The notes under the pieces were generated by a model, which worked only from the letters and a program-made list of their open reading frames with translations, made no database searches and was not told where the DNA came from. A stretch of DNA of 64,000 bases from CAVSRC01 sp963730325 (GTDB lineage Bacteria > Pseudomonadota > Alphaproteobacteria > Rhizobiales > Kaistiaceae). The position numbers were made by a program, and so were the translations under genes. This document shows, in pieces, positions 24,562 through 32,378 of this stretch. The number at the start of each line of letters is the position of its first letter. Positions within the stretch are counted from its first letter, which is position 1. The stretch lies in NCBI GenBank assembly GCA_963730325.1, contig CAVSRC010000017.1, positions 22,322 to 86,321 on the forward strand. Reading direction: 5' to 3'.

Positions 24562-24936
24562 CTATTCGGCCCAGGGCGGCGTGAACGGCGCCTGCCCCTC
24601 GTGCATGGCCTGTCCGCCGACGGGAAACACGACGACGGCCTCGAAGGGTGTTTCGCCGGGATTGCCCAACGCGAAATCCGTATCGGCCGGGACGATGGCC
24701 GCATCGCCGGCGGCCAGTTCATGAGTGGCGCCGTTCAGATGAACGGTGGCCGCGCCGGACAGGGCCACGAAGATCTCTTCGCGCGTCAGCCGGTGGACCG
24801 TCGGTTCGGTGCCGGGGTCGAGGCGGACGCGCCACGCGCAGGTTTCGCGCGCGCCGCGCTTGGGCGAGGCAAGTCCGGTGAAGCGGACGCCGGGGATTTC
24901 GAACAGGGGAGCATCGGCGGCATGGATGATGGTCAT
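24562..24936 (-). CDS. cupin-domain protein
   Basis: A 124-residue single cupin. Motif 1 is WRVRLDPGTEPTVHRLTREEIFVALSG and motif 2 is LAAGDAAIVPADTDFALGNP. The first motif contains VHRLTREEIF with the usual His and Glu, so metal binding is likely although not every ligand is conserved. Enzymatic role or ligand is unknown. It is divergently transcribed from a MarR regulator with only 56 bp between the start codons, so it is the likely target of that regulator (inference). The pair looks inserted between xseB and dxs. Confidence 0.83.
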   Translation of the reverse strand: MTIIHAADAPLFEIPGVRFTGLASPKRGARETCAWRVRLDPGTEPTVHRLTREEIFVALSGAATVHLNGATHELAAGDAAIVPADTDFALGNPGETPFEAVVVFPVGGQAMHEGQAPFTPPWAE

Positions 24937-24992
24937 TTTTCGTGATCTCTGGTGGTTTGCTAGTTCGTCTGGTAACTTGACTATATAGAGCG

Positions 24993-25445
24993 ATGACCAA
25001 GGTAGTCAAGCAGCTTGACGATATCCATTTTCCGGAATTGCTGGATCACGTCGGAATCCAGCTCTGGCGGGCGGCCGCCCTGTGGAAATCCGAATTCGAC
25101 GCCGGGATGATCGCCGCCGGGCACGAGGTCTTCGCCCACGCCCGCTCCGGCCTCATCGCCCATATGGAACGGGGCGGCACGCGGCAGGCCGATCTGGTCG
25201 CGCGCAGCGGCCTGACCAAGCAGGCGGTCCAGCAGTTCGTCGACGAACTGGTTGCGGACGGGATAGTCGAGCGCATCCGCGACCCCGAGGACGGGCGCGG
25301 GCGGATCGTCGTGTTCACAGCGCGCGGGCGCCGGGTGCTGGCCGATGCAAACGGGATCAAGCGGCGGGTCGAGGAGCGTTTTCGCAGAAAACTCGGGGCG
25401 GAGCGCTTCCGTCAGTTGGTCGGGGCGCTCAAGGATCTGGCGTGA
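24993..25445 (+). CDS. MarR family transcriptional regulator
   Basis: A 150-residue protein with a winged-helix MarR domain: RQADLVARSGLTKQAVQQFV is the helix-turn-helix, followed by ELVADGIVERIRDPEDGRGR as the wing with its conserved Asp/Arg, and FTARGRRVLADAN. Expected to bind palindromic DNA as a dimer and respond to a small ligand. The intergenic region with the cupin gene is only 56 bp and AT-richer. A perfect 15-bp palindrome lies inside the start of this gene. Autoregulation and control of the cupin gene are inferred from layout. Confidence 0.88.
   Translation: MTKVVKQLDDIHFPELLDHVGIQLWRAAALWKSEFDAGMIAAGHEVFAHARSGLIAHMERGGTRQADLVARSGLTKQAVQQFVDELVADGIVERIRDPEDGRGRIVVFTARGRRVLADANGIKRRVEERFRRKLGAERFRQLVGALKDLA
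25005..25019. promoter_or_regulatory. palindrome at the start of the MarR gene, candidate operator
   Basis: GTCAAG-CAG-CTTGAC is a perfect inverted repeat 12 bases into the MarR coding sequence. The half-site word CTTGAC recurs at 24976-24981 in the cupin/MarR intergenic region. Operator function is inferred from position and symmetry. Confidence 0.4.
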
Positions 25446-25508
25446 ACGTTGCGCCGGTCAGGCGAGCGTGCCATTAGTCGAAGAACTCCTTCTTGTCAGG
25501 CGGCCCTC

Positions 25509-27434
25509 TTGAATCCTTCGCCAGCCACCCCCCTCCTCGACCGCGTCAGGACGCCCGCGGACCTTCGCAAACTGCCTGAATCCGACCTCAAGCAGCTGGC
25601 CGACGAGTTGCGCCAGGAGACGATTTCAGCGGTGTCGGTCACCGGCGGCCATCTCGGCGCGGGTCTCGGCGTGATCGAGCTGACGGTGGCGCTGCACTAC
25701 GTCTTCGATACGCCGCGCGACAGGCTGATCTGGGACGTCGGCCATCAGGCCTATCCGCACAAGATTCTCACCGGCCGCCGCGACCGCATCCGCACGCTGC
25801 GCCAGCCGGACGGCCTCTCCGGCTTCACCAAGCGCGCCGAGAGCGAATACGACCCCTTCGGCGCCGCCCATTCCTCGACCTCCATCTCCGCCGCGCTCGG
25901 CATGGCGGTCGCCCGCGATCTCAAAGGCGGGGCCGAGAACGTCATCGCGGTCATCGGCGACGGCGCCATGTCGGCCGGCATGGCCTATGAGGCGATGAAC
26001 AATGCCGGCCACCTCAAATCGCGCCTGATCGTCGTCCTCAACGACAACGACATGTCGATCGCGCCGCCGGTGGGCGCGATGTCGGCGCATCTGGCCAAGC
26101 TGGTGTCGGGGCCGACCTATCGCGGCCTGCGGCGCCTCGCCAAGCGGCTTGCCGAATACCTGCCGCGCTATTTCCGCGAGCGGGCGCGGCTGGCGGAAGA
26201 ATTCACCCGCAGCTTCTGGACCGGTGGCACGCTGTTCGAGGAGTTGGGCTTCTACTACATCGGCCCGATCGACGGGCACAATCTCGACCATCTGCTGCCG
26301 GTCCTGCGCAACGTCGCGGCGATGCAGAACGGTCCGGTGCTGGTCCATGTGCGCACCAAGAAGGGCAAGGGCTATGCGCCCGCCGAAGTGGCGCCGGACA
26401 AATATCACGGGGTCGGCAAGTTCGACGTGATCACCGGGGCGCAGGCCGAGCGGCGCTCCAATGCGCCGGCCTATACCAAGGTCTTCGCCGAGAGCCTCAT
26501 CAGGGAGGCCGAGAAGGACGACAGTATCGTCGCCGTCACCGCGGCGATGCCGGCCGGCACCGGGCTCGACCTCTTCGGCGCGCGCTTCCCGACACGCACC
26601 TTCGACGTCGGCATCGCCGAGCAGCACGCGGTGACCTTCGCCGCCGGGCTGGCGACCCAGGGCTTCAAGCCGTTTGCCGCGATCTACTCGACCTTCCTGC
26701 AGCGCGCCTACGACCAGGTGGTCCACGACGTCGCGATCCAGAATCTCCCCGTGCGCTTCGCCATCGATCGCGCCGGCTTCGTCGGCGCCGACGGCCAGAC
26801 CCATGCCGGCGCCTTCGACACGACCTATCTCGCCTGCCTGCCCGGTTTCGTGGTGATGGCGGCGGCGGACGAGGCCGAACTCGTCCACATGGTGGCGACG
26901 GCCGCGGCGATCGACGACCGCCCGTCATCCTTCCGCTATCCGCGCGGCGACGGCGTCGGTGTCGAATTGCCGGAAGTGGGCGTGCCGCTTGAAATCGGTC
27001 GCGGGCGTGTGCTGCGCGAGGGCGGCAAGGTGGCGCTGCTCTCCTTCGGCGCGCGCCTGGCCGAGTGCATGAAGGCCGCCGAGGATCTCGATTCCTACGG
27101 CCTGCCGGCGACGGTCGCCGATGCGCGCTTCGCCAAGCCGCTCGATACCCAACTCATCGACCGGCTGGTGCGCGAACATGAGGTACTGGTCACCGTCGAG
27201 GAGGGCTCGGTCGGTGGGTTCGCTTCCCATGTGCTGGCCTATCTCGAGAAGAGCGGTGCGCTCGAGCGCGGCATCAAGGTGCGTTCGCTGACCATGCCGG
27301 ACCGTTTCGTCGAACAGGACAAGCCCGAGGCCATGTATGCCGCCGCCGGCCTCGACGCCGATGGCATCGTGGCGGCGGTCTTTGCGGCCCTTGGCCGCCA
27401 GACACCGGCGGCGGCGCATCCGCGCCTTGCCTGA
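25509..27434 (+). CDS. dxs: 1-deoxy-D-xylulose-5-phosphate synthase
   Basis: Thiamine-diphosphate enzyme condensing pyruvate and glyceraldehyde 3-phosphate, first step of the MEP isoprenoid pathway. It is about 641 residues. Hallmarks are DVGHQAYPHKILTGRR, the ThDP/Mg motif GDGAMSAGMAYEAMNNAGH and the transketolase pyrimidine-domain block DRAGFVGADGQTHAGAFD. The GIAEQHAVTFAAGLA segment supplies the catalytic Glu, and the C-terminal domain includes VEEGSVGGFASHV. The TTG at 25509 (LNPSPATPLLDRVRTP) best fits the family start; the frame is open 20 codons further upstream. A 7-bp GC hairpin follows the stop at 27443-27459 without a T-run. Confidence 0.96.
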   Translation: MNPSPATPLLDRVRTPADLRKLPESDLKQLADELRQETISAVSVTGGHLGAGLGVIELTVALHYVFDTPRDRLIWDVGHQAYPHKILTGRRDRIRTLRQPDGLSGFTKRAESEYDPFGAAHSSTSISAALGMAVARDLKGGAENVIAVIGDGAMSAGMAYEAMNNAGHLKSRLIVVLNDNDMSIAPPVGAMSAHLAKLVSGPTYRGLRRLAKRLAEYLPRYFRERARLAEEFTRSFWTGGTLFEELGFYYIGPIDGHNLDHLLPVLRNVAAMQNGPVLVHVRTKKGKGYAPAEVAPDKYHGVGKFDVITGAQAERRSNAPAYTKVFAESLIREAEKDDSIVAVTAAMPAGTGLDLFGARFPTRTFDVGIAEQHAVTFAAGLATQGFKPFAAIYSTFLQRAYDQVVHDVAIQNLPVRFAIDRAGFVGADGQTHAGAFDTTYLACLPGFVVMAAADEAELVHMVATAAAIDDRPSSFRYPRGDGVGVELPEVGVPLEIGRGRVLREGGKVALLSFGARLAECMKAAEDLDSYGLPATVADARFAKPLDTQLIDRLVREHEVLVTVEEGSVGGFASHVLAYLEKSGALERGIKVRSLTMPDRFVEQDKPEAMYAAAGLDADGIVAAVFAALGRQTPAAAHPRLA

Positions 27435-27519
27435 ACGCAGCACAGGCCGGCCCGGCCTGCGACGAATTTACTAGATCGGAATAGTTCCAAATAGGCGCCG
27501 GAGCCCGTACAAGGTTCCG

Positions 27520-27909
27520 ATGTCCCGGCGCTCTCTGCTTGCATTGCTGCGCGGCCCCGACGGCCGGTCGATGGTGCGCGGCCTGGCGCTGATCGTGCTG
27601 GTCAATGTGCTGATCGCGGGCCTGCACGGCGGGGCGCTTGCCCGGTCGGCGGCCACCGGCGCGTCGGCGATCTGCACGCTGGCCGGCGCCAACAGCGACC
27701 CGGCTCACCCGGCCAACGACCCCGATCGCCGTGCCTGCTGCACGCTCGGCCTGGTCAGCGCCAACGTCGTGCCGCCGTCGCCGCCGGTGCTTGCTCATAC
27801 GCCGCCGGCCGTCGCACTGCCGGCGTTCGTTCCGCTGGCGGCGAGCGACGCCACGCTCCACCCGCTCGACGGACCGGCCAATCCACGCGGACCGCCGCGC
27901 CTCGCCTGA
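27520..27909 (+). CDS. small membrane protein, DUF2946-like
   Basis: A 129-residue protein with an N-terminal TM or signal segment (GLALIVLVNVLIAGLHGGAL), then a short region with Cys residues (SAICTLAG and RRACCTLG) and a Pro/Ala-rich tail. Size, N-terminal helix and the paired Cys near the middle resemble DUF2946 proteins, which often accompany copper-handling genes. The two genes downstream encode PCuAC and SCO, which supports a link to copper. Similarity is weak and the assignment is tentative. The upstream region holds the palindrome GGAATAGTTCC at 27478-27488. Confidence 0.6.
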   Translation: MSRRSLLALLRGPDGRSMVRGLALIVLVNVLIAGLHGGALARSAATGASAICTLAGANSDPAHPANDPDRRACCTLGLVSANVVPPSPPVLAHTPPAVALPAFVPLAASDATLHPLDGPANPRGPPRLA

Positions 27910-27978
27910 TCCCGATCCCTTTCGCCGATCCGATCAACGGCAGCCGCCTTCCGGCCGCCATCCTGTCGAGGACGACCC

Positions 27979-28515
27979 ATGTCTCATCTCTTCAAGCGCG
28001 CCGCTGTCGGCGCCATCCTTGCCGCCTTCGCCTTCGCCGCTCCGGCATTCGCCAATGACGTCACCGTCGGCTCGCTGACGCTGAGCAACCTGTGGGCGCG
28101 GGCAACGCCGCCCGGGGCGCCGACCGCCGCCGGCTATCTGACCATTACCAACAAGGGCAGCGACGCCGACACGCTTACCGCCGTTGCCACGCCGGCTGCC
28201 GCGACCAGTGAACTGCACATCATGGAGGTCAAGGACGGCGTCATGAGCATGCATCCGGTCGAAGGCGGTATCGAAATTCCGGCCGGCGAGACCGTCACCC
28301 TTGCTCCCGGCGGCTACCACCTCATGTTCATCACGTTGAAGCACGACCTGAAGCAGGGCGAAGATCTGCCGGTGACGCTCACCTTCGCAAAGGCGGGCAC
28401 GGTGGAGACCACCCTGCCCGTCATGCCGGTCGGGTCGAAGGGGCCGGGCGCAGGCGCCGCGGAGATGAACGGCGGAGGGATGAACATGGACAAGACCACG
28501 GGTGGGGGCAAATGA
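27979..28515 (+). CDS. PCu(A)C periplasmic copper chaperone
   Basis: A 178-residue secreted protein that binds Cu(I) in the periplasm and passes it to the CuA centre of cytochrome oxidase together with SCO. A signal peptide (AILAAFAFAAPAFA) is followed by the domain start LTLSNLWARATPPGAPTAAG. The Cu ligands are visible as His80 and Met82 (LHIMEV), a Met-rich GVMSMHP turn, and His114 and Met116 (GGYHLMF). The C-terminal tail is Gly/Met-rich (EMNGGGMNMDKTTGGGK) and could bind extra copper. Its stop overlaps the SCO start (ATGA), indicating coupled expression. Confidence 0.93.
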   Translation: MSHLFKRAAVGAILAAFAFAAPAFANDVTVGSLTLSNLWARATPPGAPTAAGYLTITNKGSDADTLTAVATPAAATSELHIMEVKDGVMSMHPVEGGIEIPAGETVTLAPGGYHLMFITLKHDLKQGEDLPVTLTFAKAGTVETTLPVMPVGSKGPGAGAAEMNGGGMNMDKTTGGGK

Positions 28516-29114
28516 CCGGCATGCGCATCATCCGCATCGTCGTCTGGGTGGCGATCATCGCCCTTGTCGGCACCATCGGCTGGATCGTCGTGCTCAAGCA
28601 GCAGGGCGAGGTGCCCGGCATCACCGTCTCGCAGATCGGCGGGCCGTTCACGCTGACCGACCAGAACGGCAATACGGTCACCGAGGCGGCGCTGCAGGGC
28701 CATCCCTCGGTGATGTACTTCGGCTACACCTATTGCCCGGACGTCTGCCCGACGACACTGGCCGACCTCACCCAGTGGATGAGCGACCTCGGTGCGCAAG
28801 CCGACAAGCTGAAGGTCTATTTCGTCACCGTCGACCCGGAACGCGACACTGAGGAGGCGATGGCCTCCTACATGCAGGCCTTCGACCCGCGCTTCATCGC
28901 GTTGACCGGCACCCCGTCTCAAATCGACAAGATCGTCAAGGCGTACCACATCTATGCGCACAAGGTGCCGGGCAAGGACGGCAGCTACACGATGGACCAC
29001 ACCGCGACCGTCTTCCTGCTCGATTCCAAGGCGCAGCTGGTCTCGACCATCGATTACCAGGAGAAGACGGACAAGGCGCTCGCCAAGCTGAAGCGCCTGG
29101 CCGGGGCATCGTGA
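28512..29114 (+). CDS. SCO1/SenC family oxidase copper-delivery protein
   Basis: A 200-residue, inner-membrane-anchored thioredoxin-fold protein. One N-terminal TM helix (IIRIVVWVAIIALVGTIGWI) is followed by GGPFTLTDQNGNTV. The copper/redox motif has Cys75 and Cys79 in GYTYCPDVCPTTL, and the distal ligand His163 lies in TMDHTATVFL. SCO proteins load CuA in subunit II or keep its cysteines reduced. It is coupled to PCuAC upstream. The oxidase operon itself is about 15 kb away on the other strand. Confidence 0.95.
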   Translation: MTGMRIIRIVVWVAIIALVGTIGWIVVLKQQGEVPGITVSQIGGPFTLTDQNGNTVTEAALQGHPSVMYFGYTYCPDVCPTTLADLTQWMSDLGAQADKLKVYFVTVDPERDTEEAMASYMQAFDPRFIALTGTPSQIDKIVKAYHIYAHKVPGKDGSYTMDHTATVFLLDSKAQLVSTIDYQEKTDKALAKLKRLAGAS

Positions 29115-29119
29115 CAAAC

Positions 29120-29146
29120 GGGGCGCCGGCGCTATGCTGGCGCCCC
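29120..29146 (+). other. strong hairpin directly before the small-ORF start codon
   Basis: An 11-bp stem with one G-U pair (GGGGCGCCGGC 29120-29130, loop GCTAT, GCTGGCGCCCC 29136-29146). It starts 5 bp after the SCO stop and ends at the base before ATG 29147. There is no T-run. It could end the SCO transcript or block translation initiation. Confidence 0.65.
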
Positions 29147-29284
29147 ATGAGCCTGACGTCGAAACTCGCATTATCGCTTGCCGGCCTCGCCGCGGTCCTC
29201 CTCGGCGGATTCCTGTGGCTGCGCTTCGGCAATCTCGTCTATTTCGACGTGATCGCGGCCTCCTTCGCCGGCTGTTTTCTGTAG
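29147..29284 (+). CDS. small single-helix membrane protein of 45 residues
   Basis: The reading frame MSLTSKLALSLAGLAAVLLG ... FLWLRFGNLVYFDVIAASFA... ending GCFL fills the gap between SCO and tlyA and stops 20 bp before the tlyA start. It has one TM helix near residues 8-24, then a conserved-looking LWLRFGNLVYFD stretch and an AGCFL terminus. I believe similar short proteins with this end sit upstream of tlyA in other Rhizobiales, but I cannot verify that here. No ribosome-binding site is visible, because a hairpin occupies that position. Function unknown. Confidence 0.5.
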   Translation: MSLTSKLALSLAGLAAVLLGGFLWLRFGNLVYFDVIAASFAGCFL

Positions 29285-29304
29285 AGGCGCAGGGCGCATC
29301 GTCC

Positions 29305-30039
29305 ATGACCAAACGGCTCGATCTGGCGCTGGTGGAGCGCGGACTGGTGCGCACGCGGGCCCGCGCCCGCGATGCCATCCTGCGCGGCCATGTCAGCGTC
29401 AACGGCAAATTGGTGGCGCGTCCCGCCACGACGGTGGAGCCCGACGCGGCCATCGCCCTCGACGATCCGGCGAGCGGCTACGTCTCGCGCGGCAGCCTCA
29501 AGATGATCGCGGCACTCGACCGTTTCGGCTATTCGCCGAAGGGGCAGGTGGCGCTCGACATCGGCGCCTCGACCGGCGGCTTCACACAGGTGCTGCTCGA
29601 ACGCGGCGCGGCCAAGGTCTACGCCATCGACGTCGGCCACGGCCAGCTCGATCCGGAACTGTCGGCGGACGCGCGCGTCGTCTCGCGCGAAGGCGTCAAT
29701 GCACGCGACCTGACGCCTGACGATATCGGCGAGGCGGCGGCGGCAATCGTCGCCGATGTCAGCTTCATCTCGCTCAGAATAGTCCTGCCGCCGGTGCTGG
29801 CGCTTGCCGGTGCCAACGCCTGGGGCGTCTTCCTGGTCAAGCCGCAATTCGAGGTCGGCCGCGATGCGCTGGGCAAGGGCGGCATCGTCCGCGACACCGG
29901 GCTCGCCGAACGGACGGCGGCGGACATCGCCACCTGGCTCGAGACCGAAATGGGCTGGCGCGCCGACGGCCTGCTGCTGTCGCCCATCGAAGGCGGCGAC
30001 GGCAACCGTGAATTCCTGCTGGGCGCCCGTCGTGAGTGA
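29305..30039 (+). CDS. tlyA: TlyA family rRNA 2'-O-methyltransferase
   Basis: A 244-residue S4-domain RNA methyltransferase. The N-terminal S4 domain reads RLDLALVERGLVRTRARARD followed by VSVNGKLV. The FtsJ-like Rossmann domain has YVSRGSLKM, the SAM motif ALDIGASTGGFTQVLLERGA, VDVSFISLR and FLVKPQFE with the catalytic Lys. TlyA proteins 2'-O-methylate cytidines of 16S and, in some species, 23S rRNA; the exact target here is not known. ATG 29305 gives MTKRLDLALVERG. It overlaps the next methyltransferase gene by 8 bp. Confidence 0.93.
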   Translation: MTKRLDLALVERGLVRTRARARDAILRGHVSVNGKLVARPATTVEPDAAIALDDPASGYVSRGSLKMIAALDRFGYSPKGQVALDIGASTGGFTQVLLERGAAKVYAIDVGHGQLDPELSADARVVSREGVNARDLTPDDIGEAAAAIVADVSFISLRIVLPPVLALAGANAWGVFLVKPQFEVGRDALGKGGIVRDTGLAERTAADIATWLETEMGWRADGLLLSPIEGGDGNREFLLGARRE

Positions 30040-31255
30040 GACGGTGACGATCGCCGAGCTCGGCCATGCCGGCGACGGCATCGCGGAGGTCGGGGGCAAC
30101 CGCATCTTCGTGCCCTTCACCCTGCCGGGCGAGATCGTCGCCATCGAACGCAAGGGCGCGCGGGCACATCTTGTTGACGTCATCGCGCCGAGCACCGACC
30201 GGGTGCGGCCGCCCTGCCGCCATTTCGGCACCTGCGGCGGCTGCGCGCTGCAACACATGGCGGCGGCCGCCTATCGCGACTGGAAGCGGGCGGTCGTGCG
30301 GCGCTCCTTCCTGCTCCACCACATCGATGCGGATGTTGAACCTGTCGTTGCCACGACAGCGCGAACGCGCCGCCGCGCGATCTTCTCGGCCGTCCACACC
30401 AGGGACCGCCTGATCCTCGGCTTCCACCGCCGCGCTACCCACGAGATCGTCGGGATCGAGGAATGTCCGGTGCTTGCCGGCGACATCGTTGCGGCGCTGC
30501 CGCTCATCCGCACGATCGCCGCCCGTGCCATTCGCAAGCGCCGTCAGGCGCGCGTCACGGTTCTCGCCGGCAACGGGCTCGACATCGCCATCGACGGCGG
30601 CGGCAGGCCCGACCGCCCGGCGCTGGAGGACCTCGGCCAATTCGCGCGCGAGCGGGCGATCGCCCGTCTGACGGTGGACGGCACCGAAATCTTCGTGAAC
30701 CGCCGCCCGGAGATCGACGCCGGTGGCGCGGCCCTGTTGCCGCCGTCGGGTGGCTTCGTGCAGGCTTCGGCACAAGCCGAACAGGCCCTGGCCGAGGCGG
30801 TCGTCGCCCATGTCGGCGATGCGGCGCCGGTCGCCGACCTGTTTTCGGGGCTCGGCACCTTTGCCCTCAGGCTGGCGCGCCGCGCCGCGGTGACGGCGGT
30901 CGAGGGCGACGCGACCCTGCTGGAGGCGCTGGCGCAGGCGACGCGTCAGGCAAGCGGCCTCAAGCCGGTGACGACGCTCCGCCGCGATCTCTTTGCCAAC
31001 CCGCTTGTCGCCGGCGAACTCGACCGCTTCGGCGCGATCGTCTTCGATCCGCCGGCCGCCGGCGCCAAGGCGCAGAGCCAGGCGATCGCGCAATCGCGCG
31101 TCGCCAGGGTGGTCGCCGTGTCGTGCAATCCGGCAACGCTTGGTCGCGACGCGCGCATCCTGATCGACGGCGGCTATCGGCTGACGCGCGTCCTGCCGGT
31201 CGATCAGTTTCTGTGGTCGGCGGAAATCGAAGTGGTGGCGACCTTCGAACGCTAG
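30032..31255 (+). CDS. class I SAM-dependent RNA m5U methyltransferase (TrmA/RumA superfamily)
   Basis: The protein has 407 residues. A TRAM-like domain comes first (TIAELGHAGDGIAEVGGNRI). A [4Fe-4S] cysteine cluster follows (RPPCRHFGTCGGCALQHM with a fourth Cys in IEECPVL), then a Rossmann methyltransferase domain with VADLFSGLGTFALRLA. VFDPPAAGAK and the nucleophile Cys in VVAVSCNPATLGRD complete the active site. Uridine-5 methylation of 23S rRNA is most likely for this subgroup, but tRNA cannot be excluded. It starts at GTG 30032 within the end of tlyA. Its stop overlaps the ribB stop on the opposite strand by 3 bp. Confidence 0.93.
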   Translation: MSETVTIAELGHAGDGIAEVGGNRIFVPFTLPGEIVAIERKGARAHLVDVIAPSTDRVRPPCRHFGTCGGCALQHMAAAAYRDWKRAVVRRSFLLHHIDADVEPVVATTARTRRRAIFSAVHTRDRLILGFHRRATHEIVGIEECPVLAGDIVAALPLIRTIAARAIRKRRQARVTVLAGNGLDIAIDGGGRPDRPALEDLGQFARERAIARLTVDGTEIFVNRRPEIDAGGAALLPPSGGFVQASAQAEQALAEAVVAHVGDAAPVADLFSGLGTFALRLARRAAVTAVEGDATLLEALAQATRQASGLKPVTTLRRDLFANPLVAGELDRFGAIVFDPPAAGAKAQSQAIAQSRVARVVAVSCNPATLGRDARILIDGGYRLTRVLPVDQFLWSAEIEVVATFER

Positions 31256-32352
31256 CGATCGATGATGTCGGTGGTCTCGATCTCGATGCCGAAGCCGTCG
31301 AGGCCGACATAATGCCGCTCGCGGCTGGCCAGGAGGCGGATCGACTTGACCCCGAGATCGCGCAGGATCTGGGCGCCGAGGCCGACCTCGCGCCATTCCT
31401 CGTCGCGTCTCGCGGTCGTCTCCGCCGGGTTGGCGGCGTCGCGCGTGCGCCCGCCTTCGGCGGCGACGCCCACCGACCCCTCGCGCAGATAGACGATGAT
31501 GCCGCGCCCGCCTCGCGCCAATTGGTGGACGACCCGGTTGAGCACACTGTCCGCCCCGAAGACGTCGTCGATCACCGCTTCGCGGTGGAGTCGCACGGGG
31601 ATGCCGGTGCCGTCGCCGATGTCGCCGAAAACCAGCGCCAGATGCTGGGTGGCGTCGTATGGCAGGTGATAGGTGAAGGCGTGCGCCGGGCCGGCCTCGG
31701 TGGTCACCGGGAATTCGGCGACGCGCTCGACCAGCTTCTCGCTGCGCTGGCGCAAGGCGATGAGATCGGCCACCGACACCAGCTTGAGGCCGTGTTCCGC
31801 GGCGAAGCCCGTCACATCGGCGCCACGCTTGACCGTGCCGTCGTCATTGACCAGTTCGGCGAGCACGCCGACCGGCTCGATTCCCGCCAGCCGGCAGAGA
31901 TCGACCGCCGCCTCGGTATGGCCGGAGCGCATGAGCACGCCGCCGTCGCGGGCGATCAGCGGAAAGACATGGCCGGGGCGAACGAAATCGGCGGCGCCGA
32001 CATTGGCATTGGCCAGCGCCCGGATGGTGTTGCAGCGCTCCTCCGCCGAGATGCCGGTGGTCATGCCGTGGCGGAAATCGACCGAGACGGTGAAGGCGGT
32101 GCCAAGCGGCGCATCGTTGTCGGCAACCATCGGCTGCAATTGCAGCCGGCGCGCCATCTCGCGCGGCATGGGAGCGCAGACGATGCCGGTGGTATGGCGC
32201 ACGATGAAGCCGATCTTCTCGGGCGTGGCGTGGATGGCGGCGACGATCAGGTCGCCCTCGTTCTCGCGGTCGGCGTCGTCGGTGACGACGACGATCTCGC
32301 CGCGCTTGAAAGCCGCGATGGCCTCTGCCACCGGATCAGTTTGCATGGTCAT
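31252..32352 (-). CDS. ribB: 3,4-dihydroxy-2-butanone-4-phosphate synthase with degenerate GTP cyclohydrolase II domain (RibBX-like)
   Basis: A 366-residue riboflavin-pathway protein. Residues to about 205 form a complete RibB domain: DDADRENEGDLIVAA, RHTTGIVCAPM, FRHGMTTGISAEERCNTIRA and GHVFPLIARDGGVLMRSGHT. The second half keeps the overall GTP cyclohydrolase II outline (HLALVFGDIG, VRLHREAVIDDVFG, LRDLGVKSIRLL). The zinc-binding Cys cluster expected right after VFG (SxRCDCG in active enzymes) is replaced by ADSVLNRV. It should therefore make DHBP but not open GTP, as described for RibBX proteins. A separate ribA would be needed elsewhere. It is followed on the same strand by aroC upstream. 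Confidence 0.9.
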   Translation of the reverse strand: MTMQTDPVAEAIAAFKRGEIVVVTDDADRENEGDLIVAAIHATPEKIGFIVRHTTGIVCAPMPREMARRLQLQPMVADNDAPLGTAFTVSVDFRHGMTTGISAEERCNTIRALANANVGAADFVRPGHVFPLIARDGGVLMRSGHTEAAVDLCRLAGIEPVGVLAELVNDDGTVKRGADVTGFAAEHGLKLVSVADLIALRQRSEKLVERVAEFPVTTEAGPAHAFTYHLPYDATQHLALVFGDIGDGTGIPVRLHREAVIDDVFGADSVLNRVVHQLARGGRGIIVYLREGSVGVAAEGGRTRDAANPAETTARRDEEWREVGLGAQILRDLGVKSIRLLASRERHYVGLDGFGIEIETTDIIDR

Positions 32353-32378
32353 GTGATCTGCCTTGGCGCCCCTGCCGG

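Noticed and set aside
27443..27459. Intrinsic terminator of dxs
   Set aside because: The 7-bp hairpin is real but there is no T-run, so I mention it only in the dxs entry.
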